Shown here in pieces: positions 8,337-18,478 of a DNA stretch of 64,000 nt. The position numbers were made by a program, and so were the translations under genes. This DNA comes from Pyrinomonadaceae bacterium (GTDB taxonomy: Bacteria > Acidobacteriota > Blastocatellia > Pyrinomonadales > Pyrinomonadaceae), in the NCBI GenBank assembly GCA_028284415.1, contig JANQRU010000003.1, positions 97,001 through 161,000 of the forward strand. The letters run 5' to 3'. Position 1 is the first letter of the stretch. Each line of letters opens with the position of its first letter. The notes below the pieces were generated by a model. It saw only the letters and a list, made by a program, of their open reading frames with translations. It ran no database searches and was not told where the DNA came from.

Positions 8337-10271
8337 ATGAATTTGCGTAAGTTCCAGTTTTTATCAATCACCTTTTCTGTACTGGTTTTGCTTTTGGCTT
8401 TGCCAGTCTATTCACTTGCACAAAATCCTGTTAAATGGGAATTAGAGTCAGAAGTAAAGGGAAAAGAGGTCAAAGCTAATCAAAAATTCAAAGCAAAACT
8501 AAAGGCGGAGATTGAAGGTAATTGGTATTTGTATGGATTAGAACAACCTGATGGTGGACCTATTTCTACGACGGTAAGTTTGCCTGAGAATTCTGAATTT
8601 AAAATAGACGGAAAAGTAACGACTCCAAAACCCATTGAGAAAATGGATCCCAATTTTCAGATTGTTACCAAAACTTTTCGTGAAAATGCAGAATTTAATA
8701 TTCCTCTCAAAGCCACAAAACAACTAAATGGAGATGATTTAGCTGTAAACATACGCTATCAGGTTTGCGATGATAAACTTTGTCTTCCGCCTAAAACTGT
8801 AAAGGTTACATTTGAAGGATTTGAAGATGAACGCAAGGGAAGTCTTTTTAACAGCCCTGATTTACTTGGAAATGATTCACAAGAAACCCAAGTTTTTCAA
8901 ACAACAAAAACAACTGAACAACCGATTTGGTCTTTTATTTGGTTGGCAATTACTCTAGGGGCTTTGTCACTATTAACCCCTTGTGTTTTTCCAATGATTC
9001 CGATTACGGTTTCCTATTTTACAAAAAATGCGGGCGGTAGCCGTGTGAAGTCTTTCAAACTTGCAACTGTTTATTCAGTTGGAATTATCGCAACCTTCAC
9101 ACTACTTGGAATGCTTTTGGCATTTTTTGTTGGGGCAGCCGGAATAAATCTTTTTGCAGCAAACCCTTGGGTAAATATCGCAATCGCAGCGATATTTTTG
9201 TTCTTTGCATTTAATCTATTTGGATTTTATGAGATCACAATTCCAACAGGTGTTCTTAACAAATTAGATAAAATTACACGCACAAAAGAAGGCGAAGGAA
9301 GTAAATACATCGGTGCTTTGTTGATGGGATTAACATTTACGATCACATCATTCACCTGTACCTCGCCGTTTGTCGGAACGATTTTAGTTTCAACTTCTCA
9401 AGGCGACTGGCAGATGCCACTTTTGGGAATGCTCGCATTCTCCACTATTTTTGCTTTGCCATTTTTTGTATTGGCACTAGCACCGCAACTCGTTTCACAA
9501 TTGCCAAAATCCGGCGGTTGGTTAAATTCCGTCAAAGTTGTGATGGGCTTTCTAGAAGTTGCAGCAGCCTTGAAATTCATATCGAATGTTGATCTTGTTT
9601 GGAGTTCTCTATTTAAGAGTTCAGCAAGTGCAATGAATTATGGAACGATCTTTACACGTGAGGTAGTTCTGGTTGCTTGGGTTCTAATAGCAATTGCTAT
9701 CGGTTTGTATATTTTAGGTGTATTCAAATTTAAACTTGATTCGCCGGTTAAGAAAATTACGCCTGTTCGTATAATTGTGTCGATTTTGTTTTTCGCACTT
9801 GGCGTTTATTTAACGACGGGTGTTTTAGGCAAAAAACTTGGCGAGTTGGAGTCATTTTTACCTCCGAAAAATGCTGAGTCGCCTTTGAATATCTTGGGTG
9901 ATAAAGACGCAGAATTGAAATTTATCAAGAACGATTTGAAGAAGGCTTTGGAACTTGCCAAAAAAGAAAATAAGAAAGTCTTTGTTGATTTTACAGGCTA
10001 TACCTGCACAAATTGCCGCTGGATGGAAGCCAATATGTTTACACGTCCCGAAGTTAAACAAGAAATGGAAAAATATATTCTTGTAAGTCTCTACACTGAC
10101 GGAGAAGGCGAAATTTATTATCAGCAACAACAGTTTCAAGAAAAAACTTTTCAAACTGTCGCACTTCCTTTCTACGCTATTTTTGACTCAAGTGGAAAGC
10201 CGATTGATACATTCCCTGGACTAACCAGAAATCCACAAGAGTTTATTGACTTTTTGCGAAAATCACAGTAA
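8337..10271 (+). CDS. dsbD: Thiol:disulfide interchange protein DsbD-like
   Basis: About 644 residues. A signal peptide is followed by a DsbD-alpha-like periplasmic domain with the cysteine pair in QVCDDKLCLPP. The membrane domain has about eight helices, each half carrying a conserved Cys (LLTPCVFPMIP, TSFTCTSPF). The C-terminal thioredoxin-like domain has CTNC in the sequence FTGYTCTNCRWME. The protein moves electrons from cytoplasmic thioredoxin to periplasmic thiols. I chose the ATG at 8337 because it gives a compact signal peptide; the in-frame ATG at 8316 is also possible, and neither has a clear Shine-Dalgarno. Confidence 0.92.
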   Translation: MNLRKFQFLSITFSVLVLLLALPVYSLAQNPVKWELESEVKGKEVKANQKFKAKLKAEIEGNWYLYGLEQPDGGPISTTVSLPENSEFKIDGKVTTPKPIEKMDPNFQIVTKTFRENAEFNIPLKATKQLNGDDLAVNIRYQVCDDKLCLPPKTVKVTFEGFEDERKGSLFNSPDLLGNDSQETQVFQTTKTTEQPIWSFIWLAITLGALSLLTPCVFPMIPITVSYFTKNAGGSRVKSFKLATVYSVGIIATFTLLGMLLAFFVGAAGINLFAANPWVNIAIAAIFLFFAFNLFGFYEITIPTGVLNKLDKITRTKEGEGSKYIGALLMGLTFTITSFTCTSPFVGTILVSTSQGDWQMPLLGMLAFSTIFALPFFVLALAPQLVSQLPKSGGWLNSVKVVMGFLEVAAALKFISNVDLVWSSLFKSSASAMNYGTIFTREVVLVAWVLIAIAIGLYILGVFKFKLDSPVKKITPVRIIVSILFFALGVYLTTGVLGKKLGELESFLPPKNAESPLNILGDKDAELKFIKNDLKKALELAKKENKKVFVDFTGYTCTNCRWMEANMFTRPEVKQEMEKYILVSLYTDGEGEIYYQQQQFQEKTFQTVALPFYAIFDSSGKPIDTFPGLTRNPQEFIDFLRKSQ

Positions 10272-10343
10272 ATATTTAGCCACAAATCACTTGAATAAAT
10301 TGAAGTTTATTTAGATATCTTACAAGTATTTGTGGCTAAATCT

Positions 10344-10919
10344 ATGAAAAAATTCAGCATACACCAAGTCGTCGAAGGTCTTCAGGAAATTCCCGATGAA
10401 GAATTCCATTGTGATCCCGTTTACCAATTTCTTTCCGATAATCCGATAGATGTTGATTCACTTTCCCCTTATTTTAACTGGAGCAAGAAGTTCTACACGA
10501 GAAACTTGGTTTTCAAAGATGAAAGATTTGAATTGATGGTGATCTGTTGGGAAAAAGGGCAGGAATCCCGCATACATAATCACGCCGATCAAATGTGTTG
10601 GATGACCGTTCCATTTGGCAAATTACGCGGGCAAAATTTCCGTGTTGTTGAACAGATTGATTCGCAATGGTATTGCAAATTAGAGCGAACTGAAACATTT
10701 GATCTTGCCGAATGTCTCGCTGCAAAGGTCGAACTCGAAGAACCTATTCATCAAATCTTGAACTTGGCGGAATTTGATGAAAAAGCCGCAAGTGTTCATA
10801 TCTATTCCAAACCTTTTAACAAATGTCTTTCATACTGCGACCAAACAGACCGCTTTTCCGAAGTTGATCTACATTACACAAGCATTGACGGCAAACTTTG
10901 CGAAGATGTAGTTTTGTAA
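10344..10919 (+). CDS. Cysteine dioxygenase (cupin)
   Basis: A 191-residue type I cysteine dioxygenase converting cysteine to cysteine sulfinate with O2 and iron. The cupin iron ligands appear as ESRIHNHADQMCWM near residues 74-87, with a third His in ASVHIYSKPFNKC. Length fits bacterial forms. The ATG at 10344 starts MKKFS; an upstream GTG at 10332 in the same frame is possible. It stands alone, 72 bases after dsbD. Confidence 0.9.
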   Translation: MKKFSIHQVVEGLQEIPDEEFHCDPVYQFLSDNPIDVDSLSPYFNWSKKFYTRNLVFKDERFELMVICWEKGQESRIHNHADQMCWMTVPFGKLRGQNFRVVEQIDSQWYCKLERTETFDLAECLAAKVELEEPIHQILNLAEFDEKAASVHIYSKPFNKCLSYCDQTDRFSEVDLHYTSIDGKLCEDVVL

Positions 10920-10981
10920 TTATCAGTCCTTCAAAGAAAAATTTGTTTGATTTTTTCTGCTAAGTAATCTAATAATAAATT

Positions 10982-11863
10982 ATGAAACCGGAAATGAAAT
11001 TTGAGTGGAGAAACGGCAGTAACGAAAATTCCGTTCTATTGAATAGAAAGGGCTATTGGCAGGGCTTGAAGATTATGCACAGCCGCTCTCTTGCAGGCGA
11101 ACTCAAAGAATTTGTGCCTTCCTATCATGAGATAAACATTACGCTTGCGGGAAGTCTAAATGTTTACAAACAATCTGCGATCGGCAACAAAGTTCATCGT
11201 TGTGCCAATAATGGAAACCTATGTATTACGCCCGTCGGGCAGACAATCCGTGCGAATTGGGAAGACAAGATCGAGAATCTTGCACTTTTTTTTGAACCAA
11301 AATTTGTCGAGCAAATCGCTTTGGAGAATAATTTTTCGAGCGGTTTCGAAATAACGGAAAGTTACGAAGAATCCGATCCTTTAATTCAGCATATGGGTCT
11401 CGCTCTACTGAACGAAATTACTTCCGGCAGTGAAACCGATCAACTTTATGCCGATACACTTTCACAATCTTTGGTCATTCATTTGCTAAAGAATTATTCC
11501 GTTTCAGATACTAATACAAAGGAAGCAAAGGGCGGACTTCCGGGCTTTAAACTAAAAAGAGTTAAAGAGTTTATAAACAGCAATTTAGAAAATAATCCGA
11601 GCCTTGCCGAAATTGCTGAGATTGCAGGTTTAAGTCGTTATCACTTTTCGCGTTCATTCAGAAAATCAACTGGAATGACTCCACAGCAGTATGTAATGCA
11701 ACAAAGAGTTGAGCGGGCGAAGTTACTTTTAAGAGACAAAGACCTGCCGATTGTTGAGGTAAGTTTACAGACGGGTTTTAAGAATCAAAGCCATTTTACA
11801 AACATCTTTCGTAAGTTTACTAAAATTACACCCCGCAATTGGCGGGAAATTAAAGCTACTTAA
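10982..11863 (+). CDS. AraC-family transcriptional regulator
   Basis: A 293-residue regulator. The first 180 residues form an unassigned ligand-binding region; the last 100 hold the two helix-turn-helix motifs of the AraC family (NPSLAEIAEIAGLSRYHFSR and LPIVEVSLQTGFKNQSHFTN, followed by FRKFTKITPRNWR). The inducer is unknown. It lies 62 bases downstream of cysteine dioxygenase in the same direction but has no visible link to it. Confidence 0.9.
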   Translation: MKPEMKFEWRNGSNENSVLLNRKGYWQGLKIMHSRSLAGELKEFVPSYHEINITLAGSLNVYKQSAIGNKVHRCANNGNLCITPVGQTIRANWEDKIENLALFFEPKFVEQIALENNFSSGFEITESYEESDPLIQHMGLALLNEITSGSETDQLYADTLSQSLVIHLLKNYSVSDTNTKEAKGGLPGFKLKRVKEFINSNLENNPSLAEIAEIAGLSRYHFSRSFRKSTGMTPQQYVMQQRVERAKLLLRDKDLPIVEVSLQTGFKNQSHFTNIFRKFTKITPRNWREIKAT

Positions 11864-11966
11864 GCAATAACCGCAATTTTAGAACAAATCAGCAAATTGC
11901 CGTAAGATTTTTATACCGAGCATTTTCTAAACTATTCAAGAATTAAAATTCTAGGAGGTTTAGAAA

Positions 11967-12644
11967 ATGCGTTTATTATTTTTAGTTATCATTATTTCAA
12001 TTTCATTGACGGCAAATATATTTGCACAAAATGTTTCGGCACAAAAGTACTTTGAAGAAGGAACTGAATTTGCGAAAGCTGAGAAATATGAACAAGCACT
12101 TGATTCATTCAGAAAATCCCTGAATCATTCCAAAAAAGATAAAAAGTTAGAGTCGAAAATTCATTACAATATCGGTGTCAGTTATTATCAAATAAAAGAT
12201 TTCAAAGCAGCCGAAAAGAGTTTCAAAAAAGCGATTAAATTGGACAAAGGATATTCTCAAGCAATCTATTCGCTCGGATTAACACAGATCGAATTAGGTG
12301 AATTAAACAGAGCTGAATTACTCTTTAGAAAAGTTATCGGTTTGGACGAAAAACACAGCGAGGCTTGGTTTGATCTAGGAATGGTTTTGCTTGAAAAAGA
12401 GAAGTTTGCGAACGCCAAAATTGCCTTTGAAAAAGCAATTGAATACAAAACTACAAGACTTGCCGAAGCTCAAAATAATCTCGGTGTAATTTCCGCCTCA
12501 CAGGGCAACCTGCAAGGTGCGATCAAGGAATTTCAAAAAGCCTTTGAAATTTCAGACGGAAAATTAACTCTAGCAAAGCAGAACATTGAATTTTGCAGAA
12601 AACTCAGACTTTCAGAACTCAATAAACTGATAGCTTCAAATTAA
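11967..12644 (+). CDS. Exported TPR-repeat protein
   Basis: A 225-residue protein with a clear signal peptide (MRLLFLVIIISISLTANIFA) followed by about five TPR units such as HYNIGVSYYQIKDFKAAEKS and EAWFDLGMVLLEKEKFANAK. It probably acts as a periplasmic scaffold. A strong Shine-Dalgarno (AGGAGG) lies 8 bases upstream of the ATG. Six bases separate its stop from the following gene. Confidence 0.85.
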   Translation: MRLLFLVIIISISLTANIFAQNVSAQKYFEEGTEFAKAEKYEQALDSFRKSLNHSKKDKKLESKIHYNIGVSYYQIKDFKAAEKSFKKAIKLDKGYSQAIYSLGLTQIELGELNRAELLFRKVIGLDEKHSEAWFDLGMVLLEKEKFANAKIAFEKAIEYKTTRLAEAQNNLGVISASQGNLQGAIKEFQKAFEISDGKLTLAKQNIEFCRKLRLSELNKLIASN

Positions 12645-12650
12645 AAAGAT

Positions 12651-13070
12651 ATGGAAAACAACCAAGATGCGTTGGCAATCTTAAAACTATATGAGTTACG
12701 CCGCGAAAAAGAAATGCGTTTGGCGAGACAGTGGTATTTCTCTGAATTCAAACCCAAATCAGCAATGGACATAATCAACTTGTACCGTGCAGGGGAAAGA
12801 GAAAGTGCAAACTTTCGTATGGTCGTTTCGTATTGGGATATGGCGGCGAGTCTTGCACTAAACGGTAAGATAGATGAGAAAACTTTTCTCGAAGCCAACA
12901 CCGAACATATTTTTGTATATGCCAAAATCGAGCCTTTTTTAGACGAAGTTAGAGAGATGTTTCAAGAACCTGATTTTTTCTTAAATCTTGAAAAACTTTG
13001 CAAAAAAATGCCCGATTATGAGCAAAAATTGGAAGGTCGAAAAAAACTGATCGAACTTTGGAAGAGATAA
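12651..13070 (+). CDS. DUF4760-like protein
   Basis: A 139-residue soluble helical protein. The order of motifs (AILKLYELRREKEMRLARQW, then SYWDMAASLALNGKIDE and a C-terminal FFLNLEKLCKK) resembles DUF4760 proteins, whose role is unknown. It follows the exported TPR gene by six bases, so the two are likely one operon. It is convergent with cysS. Confidence 0.6.
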   Translation: MENNQDALAILKLYELRREKEMRLARQWYFSEFKPKSAMDIINLYRAGERESANFRMVVSYWDMAASLALNGKIDEKTFLEANTEHIFVYAKIEPFLDEVREMFQEPDFFLNLEKLCKKMPDYEQKLEGRKKLIELWKR

Positions 13071-13105
13071 AAAATGGGAAGACTTTTGAATCTTCCCTAA
13101 TCAAA

Positions 13106-14509
13106 TTATTTTCTTTTCCAACGTACACCTTCTTTTGTATCTTCAAGAATTATTCCTTTTTCAGCAAGCAAATCGCGGATTTCATCCGAACGTGCAAAAT
13201 CGCGTTTGTGTCTTGCTTCTTGTCGTTCTTCAATAAGTTTTTCTATCTCTTCGTCGAGGATTTCTTCCTGCTCTTCACCGAAGATTCCCAAGACTGAATT
13301 AAAAGTTTCGACAGCATTTAAAACCGCATCGCTTTCTTCAACCGTCAAACCTTTTTCGGTCAAAGTTGAGTTAACTTCACGCACGAGATTATGAATAGCG
13401 GCGAGTGCTTCGGATGTGTTTAAATTATCATCCATTGCCGACTCAAATTCATTCAAGGATTTTTCAACGAGAGACAAAACCTCTCCTTCTCCTTGTCGCC
13501 CTTTCTCTTTTTCTTCACGAACAAGTCGCCGGAACTGTTGCAGACGCTCAATTGTTGTTTCAGCACCTTTTAACCCTTCAAAAGTGAAATTCAATTGGCG
13601 ATGATACGGAATAGAAATAAGCAAATAGCGAATTGCCAAGGGTGAAAATCCGCGACCTATGATGTCACGCAGAGTGTAATCATTACCAAGTGATTTTGCC
13701 ATTTTCTCGTTGTCTATTTTCAAAAACTCACCGTGTAGCCAGTATTTTGAAAATAGTTTTCCCGTCGAGCCTTCCGATTGGGCGATCTCGTTTTCGTGAT
13801 GCGGAAATTGTAAGTCAATTCCGCCAGCGTGTATGTCGAATGTCTCACCGAGATATTTCATAGACATTGCAGAACATTCGATATGCCAACCCGGACGACC
13901 TCGACCGAAAGGTGCATCCCAACCCGGATTTTCATCTTCACCGACTAATTTCCAAAGTGCAAAATCTCTCGCGTCTTCCTTATCATATTTGTCTGTGTCA
14001 ACTCTTTGACTACCACCTTCGACATTTCCCTCAAAGCTTATTTTGGAAAGCTTTCCATAATCGGGAAATGCAGAGATTCTGAAATAAATCGAACCATCCG
14101 ATTCGTAAGCCTTTCCGTTATCAAGGAGCTTTTGAATGATTTCGATCATTTCTTCGATATGTTCCGTTGCTTTTGGCTGAATATCCGGCTTGATGTTACC
14201 AAGAGTTGCCATATCTTCATTAAATGCAACGGTAAATGGCTCGGTCATTTCTTGAATCGAGATACCTTTTTTATTTGATTCATCAATAATTCGGTCGTCA
14301 ACATCGGTTAAATTCATCACATAAGTTACATCGTAACCCTTGAATTTAATGTAACGACGCAAAATATCTCCGAATGTAAATGAGCGGAAATTTCCGATAT
14401 GTGCAAAGTTCCAGACCGTCGGACCACACATATATATACTCACCTTTCCTTCTTCCAAAGGCTCAAAATCTTCTAGTTTTCCCGTTAAATTGTTATAAAA
14501 TCTAAGCAT
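13106..14509 (-). CDS. cysS: Cysteinyl-tRNA synthetase
   Basis: A 467-residue class I synthetase charging tRNA-Cys. The N-terminal CGPTVWNFAHIGNFRSF carries a zinc cysteine and the HIGH-type motif (here HIGN). Further zinc ligands lie in WHIECSAM and HHENEIAQSEG. The KMSKS loop reads KMAKS, a common variant. The C-terminal helical domain ends with EARHKRDFARSDEIRDLLAE. The start is placed at the ATG at 14509 (MLRFYNNL), preceded by an AGGA about 8 bases upstream; a further upstream start adds seven unlikely residues. Confidence 0.95.
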   Translation of the reverse strand: MLRFYNNLTGKLEDFEPLEEGKVSIYMCGPTVWNFAHIGNFRSFTFGDILRRYIKFKGYDVTYVMNLTDVDDRIIDESNKKGISIQEMTEPFTVAFNEDMATLGNIKPDIQPKATEHIEEMIEIIQKLLDNGKAYESDGSIYFRISAFPDYGKLSKISFEGNVEGGSQRVDTDKYDKEDARDFALWKLVGEDENPGWDAPFGRGRPGWHIECSAMSMKYLGETFDIHAGGIDLQFPHHENEIAQSEGSTGKLFSKYWLHGEFLKIDNEKMAKSLGNDYTLRDIIGRGFSPLAIRYLLISIPYHRQLNFTFEGLKGAETTIERLQQFRRLVREEKEKGRQGEGEVLSLVEKSLNEFESAMDDNLNTSEALAAIHNLVREVNSTLTEKGLTVEESDAVLNAVETFNSVLGIFGEEQEEILDEEIEKLIEERQEARHKRDFARSDEIRDLLAEKGIILEDTKEGVRWKRK

Positions 14510-14757
14510 AATAAAATCCTGTTCGTACAATAATATAAACCAAAACTAATACAAATTGGACTTCCCAAAATAAATTTTTGGAAATCACAATTCAAAACCA
14601 AATTTTTCGTGGATTAATTTAGAGACAACAAGATTCTTTCGGGGCAATCCCTAATTTGTTGAGTGTGAATTTTTTAGACAAGACTGTCATTACAATAAAT
14701 ATATAACACAGCTCATATTCAAAATCATAATTTTTTTCAAATAAAAAATATTTAAGG

Positions 14758-14785
14758 TGATACTTTTTTAGTGTTATTTACGCAC
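14758..14785 (+). promoter_or_regulatory. Island promoter motif 1 (TGATAC-N17-CGCAC)
   Basis: TGATAC, then a 17-base spacer starting with six T, then CGCAC. It is the most divergent of five copies of a TGATAG-N17-CGCAT pattern in this window. It lies 80 bases upstream of the ATG at 14865 and matches the layout of an ECF sigma-factor promoter. Confidence 0.55.
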
Positions 14786-14864
14786 TTATTAATGAGGCAA
14801 GAAAATTATACTTTTTTTATTACATATTTTGCCGAAAATTAATATCGAAGGAGCAATAATAATT

Positions 14865-15512
14865 ATGTCTAGTATTTTAACTCAATATCCAACCGTAGGC
14901 GGAGCACAATTCAGACCAGAAGAAATTCCATTTGGGTTTATTTGGGGAGTTCAGTTTCATCTTCCCGAACCTGCAAAAAGTGATGGTCATGTAATTCAAT
15001 TTATATATCAACACCAAAAAGGCACAAATAGTAATGGGCAATCAATCAATTTTGATGTGAAATATTGGGAAGCTTGGAAAATTTTAAAAGGCTCGACAAC
15101 ACCAACTGAATCTATGACGGTTGCTACTGCCATTGGCAAACAGAATATGCCAGTAAATTCTGTAAATGATTACAAATTTCATAGACCGATGAACGATTTC
15201 TTTTATAAGCAATTCAATACAGGAAACAAAGGTTTTTATTATATACATGGTATAGCTGCATTTTACGAGGGCAGTTTGCCAAATGATTTTATAAGAAATA
15301 ATGCTCAAACAGGAGCAAAACAGTTGCTTTCAACCAACAAAATGCCTCCGTTCTGGCAGCCTGGTGGGTTACAAAGAGCAGTATCTTATGAATTCGATTT
15401 TACTAATGGCAAAAATGATACGAAATTTAAAGCAAAAACGATTGGTGCAGAACTAGCCGGAACTATTAATTCTCTATATGCATTTGGTCAGCAAATACAT
15501 AAAATGTTTTAG
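14865..15512 (+). CDS. Island family A protein, copy 1, unknown
   Basis: A 215-residue protein I do not recognise. It is a clear paralog of 19952-20617: both share EIPFGFIWGVQFHLPEPAKS-type openings, a YWEAWKILKGS segment, NDFFYKQFNTGNKG and LLSTNKMPPFW. No signal peptide or membrane helix is visible. The ATG at 14865 is chosen because GGAG lies ten bases upstream. It is preceded by the TGATAC-N17-CGCAC motif and so probably belongs to the ECF regulon of the island. Confidence 0.75.
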   Translation: MSSILTQYPTVGGAQFRPEEIPFGFIWGVQFHLPEPAKSDGHVIQFIYQHQKGTNSNGQSINFDVKYWEAWKILKGSTTPTESMTVATAIGKQNMPVNSVNDYKFHRPMNDFFYKQFNTGNKGFYYIHGIAAFYEGSLPNDFIRNNAQTGAKQLLSTNKMPPFWQPGGLQRAVSYEFDFTNGKNDTKFKAKTIGAELAGTINSLYAFGQQIHKMF

Positions 15513-15554
15513 AATCTGAATTGATTTTTTCGCTTATGTCTAAATTGAAGAAAT

Positions 15555-15588
15555 AAATGGGAACAGCTTTGGTTAGTTGTTCCCATTT
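15555..15588. terminator. Intrinsic terminator hairpin
   Basis: AAATGGGAACA and TGTTCCCATTT form an 11-bp stem with a 12-base loop. It lies between the convergent genes at 14865 and 15614 and can serve both. Confidence 0.75.
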
Positions 15589-15613
15589 ATTGATTTAAGA
15601 GTTGTAGGATAGA

Positions 15614-18478
15614 TTATTTCTCTTTCAAATCCAGCATCCAGATATTGGATTCCGATGAAGAAACTGCAAAATATAAGAGTTTATTGTCTTTGGAGATATT
15701 TGCACTATTAATATATTCATCTGGTATCGAAAGTATTTCTTGTATTTCTTTTGTGTTGGTATCAGCAAGATAAATCTTGCCATTATTTGCCCAGATTGCT
15801 CTTTGGCTATCGCTGAGCCAATAGGGAAATTCACTCTTATTAAATGATACTTTTACATATTTATTATTTTCTAAGGAAAGATAACCAACACCGCTATTTC
15901 CATCATTATCTCCCCAATTTCCTATAAGTTTTTTGCCATCTACTGACCAATCCCAAACAAGATATTTTAAACCTTCAAACAATGGGAGTCTTTGAGGAGT
16001 TTGATCTTTTAAGTCTTTGCTTAAATCAAGGATGAAAGTTTCTTGTCCAATGTGATAAGTTAATTTTTTTCCGTCAGGCGACCAGATTGGGAATGAGGTA
16101 GAACCTTTGCGGTTGAAAGAAGCTTGTCTGAGGTTTGTTCCATCAGAGTTCATAATCCAAGCTTCATAAACTCCACTTCTGTCTGACGCGAAAGCTATTT
16201 TTTTTCCATCAGGGGACCAGCGTGGATAACGATCAAAATACTTATCATTTGTAAGATCAACCCAATTTTTCCCATTACGACCCATAATGACAATGTCATC
16301 TTGGGTTTGCCTTGCTAAATGAACTACAAATCGTTTGCCATCAGGTGAAATATCCGGGCGTAAGATTTCATAATCACCTCTGGTTATCCAAAATGGATCG
16401 CCTTTAGGTTTTCCCTTTCGCTCATCAAATTCAACTGCTTTTATATTCGATTGATTGTTGGTTTGAACGTAAACTAATCTTTTACCATCACTTGAAAAAG
16501 AGAGATGACTGTTAAATTTAGCAGGGGTTGGGATAATTTCAGCTTTGCCTATGACTTTTCCCGTTGATTCATCTATGCGAACACGCCAAAAAGCCATATT
16601 TCCATTTAGGTCACTTGAATAGTATAGGTATTTCCCATCCGGTGACCAAACAGGATTCCAATTGGTATTTGCTGAATTTGTGACGGGTATTGGTTCACCG
16701 CCTTCAGGTGAAATTGTTGCGACATCTCGCCTGCCGCCACTTTGTATAAACCAAAACGCAATGCGGTTACCATTTGGCGACCAAGCGGGTTGATTGGCAA
16801 AGTTTCCGATTAATTTTCTTCTTTTTCCGGTTTTAACATCAATTATCCAAAGCGAACTTCTATCTCTGGTAGAAGGTCTCTCATATCCTTTTTGAGAAAC
16901 TACGATTTCAGTTCCGTCAGGTGACCAAGATGGGTGAAAACCAAAATCAGACAAACGTCTGGGATTTTCACCTGTACTTTCCATTAAAAATATCCCACCG
17001 CCATTTCTTTCCGAACGAAATGCTATAAATTCACCGTCCTTAGAAAACGCTGGTTGAGTGTCATCTTCAGTTGAATTTTCTGTGAGGTTTATGACTTTTT
17101 TACCTCCAACTCTTTGAAGGTAAATATCAAAATTGTCTTGTGTTTTTGCGGCGTAAACGAATGATTCTCCATCCGGAGACACATTTGGAAAAATCTCACT
17201 TCCTGCCTGACTAGTTAATTGAACACTTTTTGCCTTTGTCCAATCTGTTTTTGGCATTTCATTTTGGCTAAAATAGAAAAACCAAATAAGAAATCCAGCA
17301 AGTGGGATGACAATTAAAAATGACAAACTAGTAATTAAAAACGGGCTAAATTGTTTTTGAGGCTTGAACGGGGGACTACTGAGACTTTGAGTTTTCAAAG
17401 ATGAGTTATCCATTTCTCGTTGTAATCTTTTTAAGTCGGCTGAAAAGTCCGAAGCTGTCTGATAGCTCAAATCAGGGTTTTTTTCTAAAGCTTTTATAAT
17501 AATCGTATCTATTTCTTCTGGGATTTTATTATTAATTTGTGTAGGAAGTTCTGGATTATCCTTCAAAATTGATTGAATTGTACTTTGACGATTATCTTTT
17601 CTAAATGGATTTACACCTGTCAAAAGTTCGTACAAAACGACTGCAATACTCCAAAGATCGGTTCGATTGTCAATCTTTGAACCACTTGCTTGTTCAGGAG
17701 ACATATAAGCGGGAGTGCCCATTATTGTTCCTCTTAAAGTTTGTGTAAATCCTATTGAATCGGTCTGGTTTGATTCAGTTAATTTGGCTAAACCAAAGTC
17801 TAAAACTTTTACATAACCATCATGACGAACCATTATATTTTCAGGCTTTATATCCCGATGGATAACTCCGGCTTTATGTGCGGCTGATAAAGCATCACAA
17901 CATTGTATTATGATTGAGAGTGACTCAGAAATAGAAATATTTTTTCCTATCAATTCTCGTAGAGTTTTTCCTTCAACAAATTCTGTTGTTATGTAGTGAG
18001 TTGAATCTATTTCGCCTATGTCATGAATAGTTACGATATTCGGATGATTTAGAGTAGAAATCGCTCTAGCTTCTAAAATGAGACGGCGGACTCTTTCTTC
18101 ATTTTTAATGTAATGTTTGGGAATTACTTTGAGGGCGACCTTTCTTTTTAATTTTTCATCACTGGCAAGATAAACTTCACCCATTCCACCTTCGCCGATC
18201 AAGCTCTCAATTTTGTATGTGCCGAATGTTTTACCAAGCAGGGATTCGTCTTTGGGAAGATTTTCGTTATCTATCAATTGTTTTGTAACAACTTTAATTG
18301 CTGAATCTTCAATGAAGTTCTCAGATTGAGAGTCGGCATTTAGGAGTGATTGAAGTTCATTTTTTAATTCTTCATCATCGCCACACTTTTCAGAGATGTA
18401 TGTTTCACGCTCAGCTTCGGATAACTCCAAAACCTCATCAAATAATTGATCAATTTTCTTCCACTTTTCCGGATTCAT
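15614..18478 (-). CDS. Receptor-like Ser/Thr protein kinase with TolB-type beta-propeller
   Basis: A 954-residue protein. Residues 70-340 are a Hanks-type kinase: GEGGMGEVYLA glycine loop, VIHRDIKPENI catalytic loop, LDFGLAKL magnesium motif, GTPAYMSPEQ activation segment. One membrane helix follows near 380-405, then a C-terminal region with many PD40/TolB repeats (SPDGK words) predicted outside the cytoplasm. The ATG at 18478 (MNPEKWKKIDQLF) is the usual start in this class; a longer in-frame start at 18544 is less likely. It overlaps the ECF sigma-factor gene by 29 bases, so sigma factor and kinase are one unit and the kinase may control the sigma factor. Confidence 0.9.
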   Translation of the reverse strand: MNPEKWKKIDQLFDEVLELSEAERETYISEKCGDDEELKNELQSLLNADSQSENFIEDSAIKVVTKQLIDNENLPKDESLLGKTFGTYKIESLIGEGGMGEVYLASDEKLKRKVALKVIPKHYIKNEERVRRLILEARAISTLNHPNIVTIHDIGEIDSTHYITTEFVEGKTLRELIGKNISISESLSIIIQCCDALSAAHKAGVIHRDIKPENIMVRHDGYVKVLDFGLAKLTESNQTDSIGFTQTLRGTIMGTPAYMSPEQASGSKIDNRTDLWSIAVVLYELLTGVNPFRKDNRQSTIQSILKDNPELPTQINNKIPEEIDTIIIKALEKNPDLSYQTASDFSADLKRLQREMDNSSLKTQSLSSPPFKPQKQFSPFLITSLSFLIVIPLAGFLIWFFYFSQNEMPKTDWTKAKSVQLTSQAGSEIFPNVSPDGESFVYAAKTQDNFDIYLQRVGGKKVINLTENSTEDDTQPAFSKDGEFIAFRSERNGGGIFLMESTGENPRRLSDFGFHPSWSPDGTEIVVSQKGYERPSTRDRSSLWIIDVKTGKRRKLIGNFANQPAWSPNGNRIAFWFIQSGGRRDVATISPEGGEPIPVTNSANTNWNPVWSPDGKYLYYSSDLNGNMAFWRVRIDESTGKVIGKAEIIPTPAKFNSHLSFSSDGKRLVYVQTNNQSNIKAVEFDERKGKPKGDPFWITRGDYEILRPDISPDGKRFVVHLARQTQDDIVIMGRNGKNWVDLTNDKYFDRYPRWSPDGKKIAFASDRSGVYEAWIMNSDGTNLRQASFNRKGSTSFPIWSPDGKKLTYHIGQETFILDLSKDLKDQTPQRLPLFEGLKYLVWDWSVDGKKLIGNWGDNDGNSGVGYLSLENNKYVKVSFNKSEFPYWLSDSQRAIWANNGKIYLADTNTKEIQEILSIPDEYINSANISKDNKLLYFAVSSSESNIWMLDLKEK

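Noticed and set aside
14640..14760. Riboswitch or T-box upstream of cysS
   Set aside because: The region belongs to both divergent leaders, but no T-box specifier or conserved TGGNACCGCG-like element was visible.
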